Shown: in pieces, positions 32,371 to 35,414 of the stretch
Layout of the letters: each line of letters begins with the position of its first letter
How positions within the stretch are numbered: position 1 is the stretch's first letter
Origin: Bacteroidales bacterium
Lineage (GTDB): Bacteria; Bacteroidota; Bacteroidia; Bacteroidales; UBA7960
Direction: 5' to 3'
NCBI GenBank assembly: GCA_003567205.1
Contig: PXAA01000114.1
Location: 1-35,414 of the forward strand
DNA length: 35,414 nucleotides
The notes under the pieces: generated by a model
What the model was told of the DNA's origin: nothing
Database searches by the model: none
The model's input: only the letters and a program-made list of their open reading frames with translations
Position numbers and translations under genes: made by a program

Positions 32371-34533
32371 ATGGATGCACAACGAACATATATGCCGCTG
32401 CCGAAACTGTTTTTGCCGTTTGGGACTGGGGCGCTGGTTTATTTGAAGTTTGGGGACGTAGTTTCTGCAGGCAACCTTACAATTGGCCTGGTGGCATCTT
32501 CCCTGCTATTGTTTTCAGGTGTCTTCATGAGGATAACATCTTATTGTAAGTCCTGGTATTTCGGATTCAGCATATTTCTGACAATCTTTGTCGCAGGCTA
32601 TATCCTGGCCTGGCAACACGACCAGTTCGGCCGGGAAAAACATTTCAGGCATTATCAGGACCAGCCAGGGTACCTGATGGTGCAGGCAAGGGAACCGCTG
32701 TCTGAAAAGACCAACTCCTACCAGTTGCTTGTGGATGTCCTTTATTTTGTAAACGACAGCCTGCATGAACACGTTGAAGGCCGTTTGATCCTTTACCTGG
32801 CAAAAGACAGCCTGGTTCCTGAAATAGCATACGGGGATCGCCTGCTTATCGGGAATATTTTTGATGATATCGCCTCTCCGCAGAACCCCAATGCATTTAA
32901 TTACCGGCAATACCTTGCCCGGAACAACATATTCCATTCCACATATATCCCCAACGACCAATGGCATCATACAGGAGAAAACCATGGTCGCAATTACATA
33001 CGCCTGGCCTTCAGGCTACGTGAACAGGCCATGATGGTTTTTAAGAAAAATCCGTTGTCGGAACGCGACTTTGCGGTAATTACTGCATTGTTGCTGGGAT
33101 ACCGGGAATACCTGGATGAAGATCTCAGGCGCGAATTTGCCGGGGCCGGGGCAATGCATATACTGTGTGTTTCAGGTCTGCACGTGGGCATCATTTTTAT
33201 GGTCCTCAAAAACATTTTTTCGTTTTTTGTCCGCATTCCCGGAGGTCGCCATTTCCGGACCCTGTGCATTATCCTGTTTATTTGGCTTTATGCAGCCGTT
33301 ACCGGGTTCAGCCCCTCGGTACTGAGGGCATCTGTCATGTTTAGCTTCGTAGCAGTGGGGCAAAGTTTCCGGAGACCCACAAACATATACAATACATTGG
33401 CTGCTTCTGCCTTTGTGCTCGTTATCAGTAATCCAATGATTATCACACATATTGGTTTTCAATTATCTTATCTGGCCGTAATCAGCATTGTTAGCCTCCA
33501 ACCCCGCATATATGACATCATGTCCGTGAAACAGCCGATTCTGAACAAAGCCTGGTCTATTATTACGGTTTCACTGGCTGCACAATTAGCCACCGGGCCG
33601 TTGGCCCTGCACTATTTCAACCAGTTTCCCAATTATTTCCTATTGACCAATCTGGTGGTGATCCCCCTTGCAGGCATTATTATTTATACTTCCCTTTTGA
33701 CGCTTTTGCTGAACGCTGTTCCTGTGGCCGGTATATTCATGGGTTACATGCTGTCCGCATCACTTAACTGCCTGCATCAATCCGTGCGCCTTATCGAAGA
33801 CTTGCCTTATTCAACCGCCCGGGGAATTTATTTGACTGCCCCGGAAACAATCCTGATATTTGCCTTCCTTGTTTTCCTTTTTGCATACTGGATCTGCGGC
33901 AACCGTAAATCCCTGCTGACAGCGCTCGTAATTTTACTTGTTATGGTATCCTCCTTTTCACAGCGCGGCATCCGCAACAGTATGCAGCGGGCTTTTGTGG
34001 TGTATAGCATTAACCGGGCCACTGCCATAGATTTTATTGTCGGGAAAAAAACCTATTTACTGGCTTGCGACCAGGTAATGTCGGATCCAAGGTACAAAGA
34101 GTACAATATATCAGCCAATCGCCTGAAAAAAGGGGTTTTTGGCAGGAATCAGTCATTTGCCCTGTGTGATTCATCTGCCCATTTTTCAGTTGACGGCTTT
34201 GCGCGCAATGGGGAGTTGTTGGTGTTTAATGGTTTAATTATGCTTATGATCAGTGAGGAGGGTTTTTACAGGCTGCCTGACAGCAAAGATTATGTTGAAA
34301 TAACAGAAAATTTACCAGGGCATCTTTCCTTTCCATTTGAGGTGGATTATTTATTGATCACCCAAAATCCCCGCCTGAATATGCCTCATATTTTCCGGTC
34401 AATTAAACCTGCCAGGGTGGTTATCGATGCTTCCAACAGCCGGTGGAATGCAGACCGCATAGAAGAAGCCTGCATCGAAGCCGGGATTGAGGTCTGGAAT
34501 GTGCGGCGCCGGGGGGCTTATCAGGGGGGATAA
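32371..34533 (+). CDS. comEC: ComEC/Rec2-family DNA uptake channel protein
   Basis: 720 residues: an N-terminal DUF4131-like region with several membrane helices and a beta-rich periplasmic part (about 35-215), then the competence domain (about 230-510) with GAGAMHILCVSGLHVGIIF near 250-270 and GFSPSVLRASVMFSF. More than ten helices are seen. The C-terminal part (about 540-720) is soluble but shows no clear metallo-beta-lactamase HxHxDH motif, unlike ComEC of Gram-positives. ComEC carries single-stranded DNA across the inner membrane during transformation. The 127 bases before it are AT-rich, with a near-match to the -7 element (TAGTTTTC) and no other recognisable site. Confidence 0.9.
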   Translation: MDAQRTYMPLPKLFLPFGTGALVYLKFGDVVSAGNLTIGLVASSLLLFSGVFMRITSYCKSWYFGFSIFLTIFVAGYILAWQHDQFGREKHFRHYQDQPGYLMVQAREPLSEKTNSYQLLVDVLYFVNDSLHEHVEGRLILYLAKDSLVPEIAYGDRLLIGNIFDDIASPQNPNAFNYRQYLARNNIFHSTYIPNDQWHHTGENHGRNYIRLAFRLREQAMMVFKKNPLSERDFAVITALLLGYREYLDEDLRREFAGAGAMHILCVSGLHVGIIFMVLKNIFSFFVRIPGGRHFRTLCIILFIWLYAAVTGFSPSVLRASVMFSFVAVGQSFRRPTNIYNTLAASAFVLVISNPMIITHIGFQLSYLAVISIVSLQPRIYDIMSVKQPILNKAWSIITVSLAAQLATGPLALHYFNQFPNYFLLTNLVVIPLAGIIIYTSLLTLLLNAVPVAGIFMGYMLSASLNCLHQSVRLIEDLPYSTARGIYLTAPETILIFAFLVFLFAYWICGNRKSLLTALVILLVMVSSFSQRGIRNSMQRAFVVYSINRATAIDFIVGKKTYLLACDQVMSDPRYKEYNISANRLKKGVFGRNQSFALCDSSAHFSVDGFARNGELLVFNGLIMLMISEEGFYRLPDSKDYVEITENLPGHLSFPFEVDYLLITQNPRLNMPHIFRSIKPARVVIDASNSRWNADRIEEACIEAGIEVWNVRRRGAYQGG

Positions 34534-34544
34534 GCGGGAAGCCT

Positions 34545-35150
34545 TCAGAACACAGTCAGAATAAGGGTAACCAATATGGGGACGAGCATGGTAAGCAGTA
34601 TGCCATGAAACAATGCAATGATGGCAAACTCTTTGCCCGATGCGGTGGTAATGATAGGCAGGCTTGTATCCATGCTGGTGGCCCCGGCTGCACTGATCGG
34701 AGCCAGTTTACCAAAATATATGGCCATGACCGGGGCCATGACCAGGGTTATGATCTCGCGAATGATGTTTGAAAGCAACGCAATGACCCCCAGTGTTTCA
34801 CTGTGCATTTGCGTAATCAGAATGCTCGAAAGGCTGTAATACCCAAATCCGGCGCCTACGGCCATACCTTCCCTGATCCCCACGCTGTCGACAAACTGAA
34901 CAACAACTAATACACCGGCAAAGGTGCCCGCAATGGTGGCAAGTGGCAGAAGGAACAGCCGGATCCCCTGCTCCCTGAGCAATGAAAGAGAACGTTGATC
35001 GGCACCGATACTGATGCCCACCAGAAACATCAGGACATATAAGGCGTATTTGCCAGGATTGCTGCCATCAATGATCAGGGGCAGCCAGCCGGAATATCCC
35101 AACAAGATCCCCAGTGAAAATGCCAACAATATTTTCAGACTGTTTTTCAA
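34545..35150 (-). CDS. lysO: Lysine exporter LysO, C-terminal portion as a separate gene
   Basis: 201 residues. Six or so hydrophobic helices; GISIG, then GAGFGYYSLSSILITQ and AIYFGKLAPISAAGATSMDTSLP are the signature of the DUF340/LysO family, which exports L-lysine (E. coli YbjE). In E. coli both parts are one protein of 299 residues; here the C-terminal two-thirds form their own gene, starting 8 bases after the stop of the N-terminal part. The two genes together match the full length, so this looks like a functional split and not a recent frameshift. Confidence 0.85.
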   Translation of the reverse strand: MKNSLKILLAFSLGILLGYSGWLPLIIDGSNPGKYALYVLMFLVGISIGADQRSLSLLREQGIRLFLLPLATIAGTFAGVLVVVQFVDSVGIREGMAVGAGFGYYSLSSILITQMHSETLGVIALLSNIIREIITLVMAPVMAIYFGKLAPISAAGATSMDTSLPIITTASGKEFAIIALFHGILLTMLVPILVTLILTVF

Positions 35151-35157
35151 AACCTTC

Positions 35158-35414
35158 TTATCGTTTTTTAAAATATAACTTCCACAGAATCAGGGCAAGG
35201 GCAATACTCCCGGTCATGGCGGCAACACTGAATACCAAGGCGGTCAGCCCCAGGGAAGGCAACGTCGACATGATCAGCGGGTCGCGGCCGATGGTCAGAC
35301 CAAGCAGAAATAGCAGTAAAAAGATACTCCATATGATCAGCGTATCCAATACCCTGATCACGCGGGGTCTATGCCTGATCAGGTATCCTACAAATATGCC
35401 CGCCGACATAATGA
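35158..35414 (-). CDS. lysO: LysO N-terminal portion (may be cut by the window edge)
   Basis: At least 83 residues from an ATG at 35409, but the frame remains open to the window end, so the true start may lie outside. Two or three hydrophobic helices; LIRHRPRVIRVLDTLIIWSIFLLLF is comparable to the first part of YbjE. It ends in WKLYFKKR with a stop, 8 bases before the C-terminal LysO gene. The pair presumably assembles into one transporter. Confidence 0.75.
   Translation of the reverse strand, partial: IMSAGIFVGYLIRHRPRVIRVLDTLIIWSIFLLLFLLGLTIGRDPLIMSTLPSLGLTALVFSVAAMTGSIALALILWKLYFKKR

Overview
The window reads as a chromosomal segment of a free-living or animal-associated Bacteroidota bacterium, probably Bacteroidales/Marinilabiliales-like. 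The reasons are: secreted proteins that end in Por/type IX secretion (T9SS) sorting domains; several promoters of the Bacteroidota form (TTG, about 19 bases, TAnnTTTG) with no clear Shine-Dalgarno sites; and Bacteroidota-style gene groupings (holA diverging from an HsdR_N-like protein; a DUF2520, KdsC, Maf cluster; surE and lpxB close together; a two-gene LysO). No rRNA, tRNA, CRISPR array, insertion sequence or phage gene was seen, and no gap between genes exceeds 300 bases.

Layout. Bases 1-2003 (minus): a cut-off aldehyde dehydrogenase downstream of a small MscS-type channel. Bases 2197-4781 (plus): an unfamiliar 203-residue protein that I read, tentatively, as a divergent gasdermin-like protein; a DUF3127 OB-fold protein with an SSB-like C-terminal tip; and an aromatic-amino-acid decarboxylase whose upstream edge carries a perfect 20-base palindrome. 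Bases 4771-6715 (minus): the operon holA, EVE protein, CvpA-family protein. Bases 6792-10153 (plus): a PD-(D/E)XK/HsdR_N protein overlapping a T9SS-exported subtilase. Bases 10219-14578 (plus): a CcmF-type cytochrome c assembly protein, a DUF2520 Rossmann protein, KdsC and Maf.

The accessory centre is 14572-29057. Two large tandem T9SS-exported CotH-kinase proteins (plus strand) converge, 11 bases apart, on a four-gene minus-strand operon: HlyD-like membrane fusion protein, VTC-domain polyphosphate polymerase, DUF4956 membrane protein, and a third, differently built CotH-kinase protein. Co-occurrence of CotH, VTC and DUF4956 is a known genomic association without an established function. Here it is linked to T9SS export, lamin-tail domains, a duplicated beta-sandwich module and an extra adaptor protein, so this is the main candidate for an undescribed system, perhaps envelope phosphorylation or polyphosphate handling.

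Bases 29200-35414: a neutral zinc metallopeptidase (minus); surE, a small membrane protein and lpxB (plus); a ComEC/Rec2 protein (plus); and a lysine exporter LysO split over two minus-strand genes that run to the window edge. All functions are inferred from translated sequence by eye; no database search was run.
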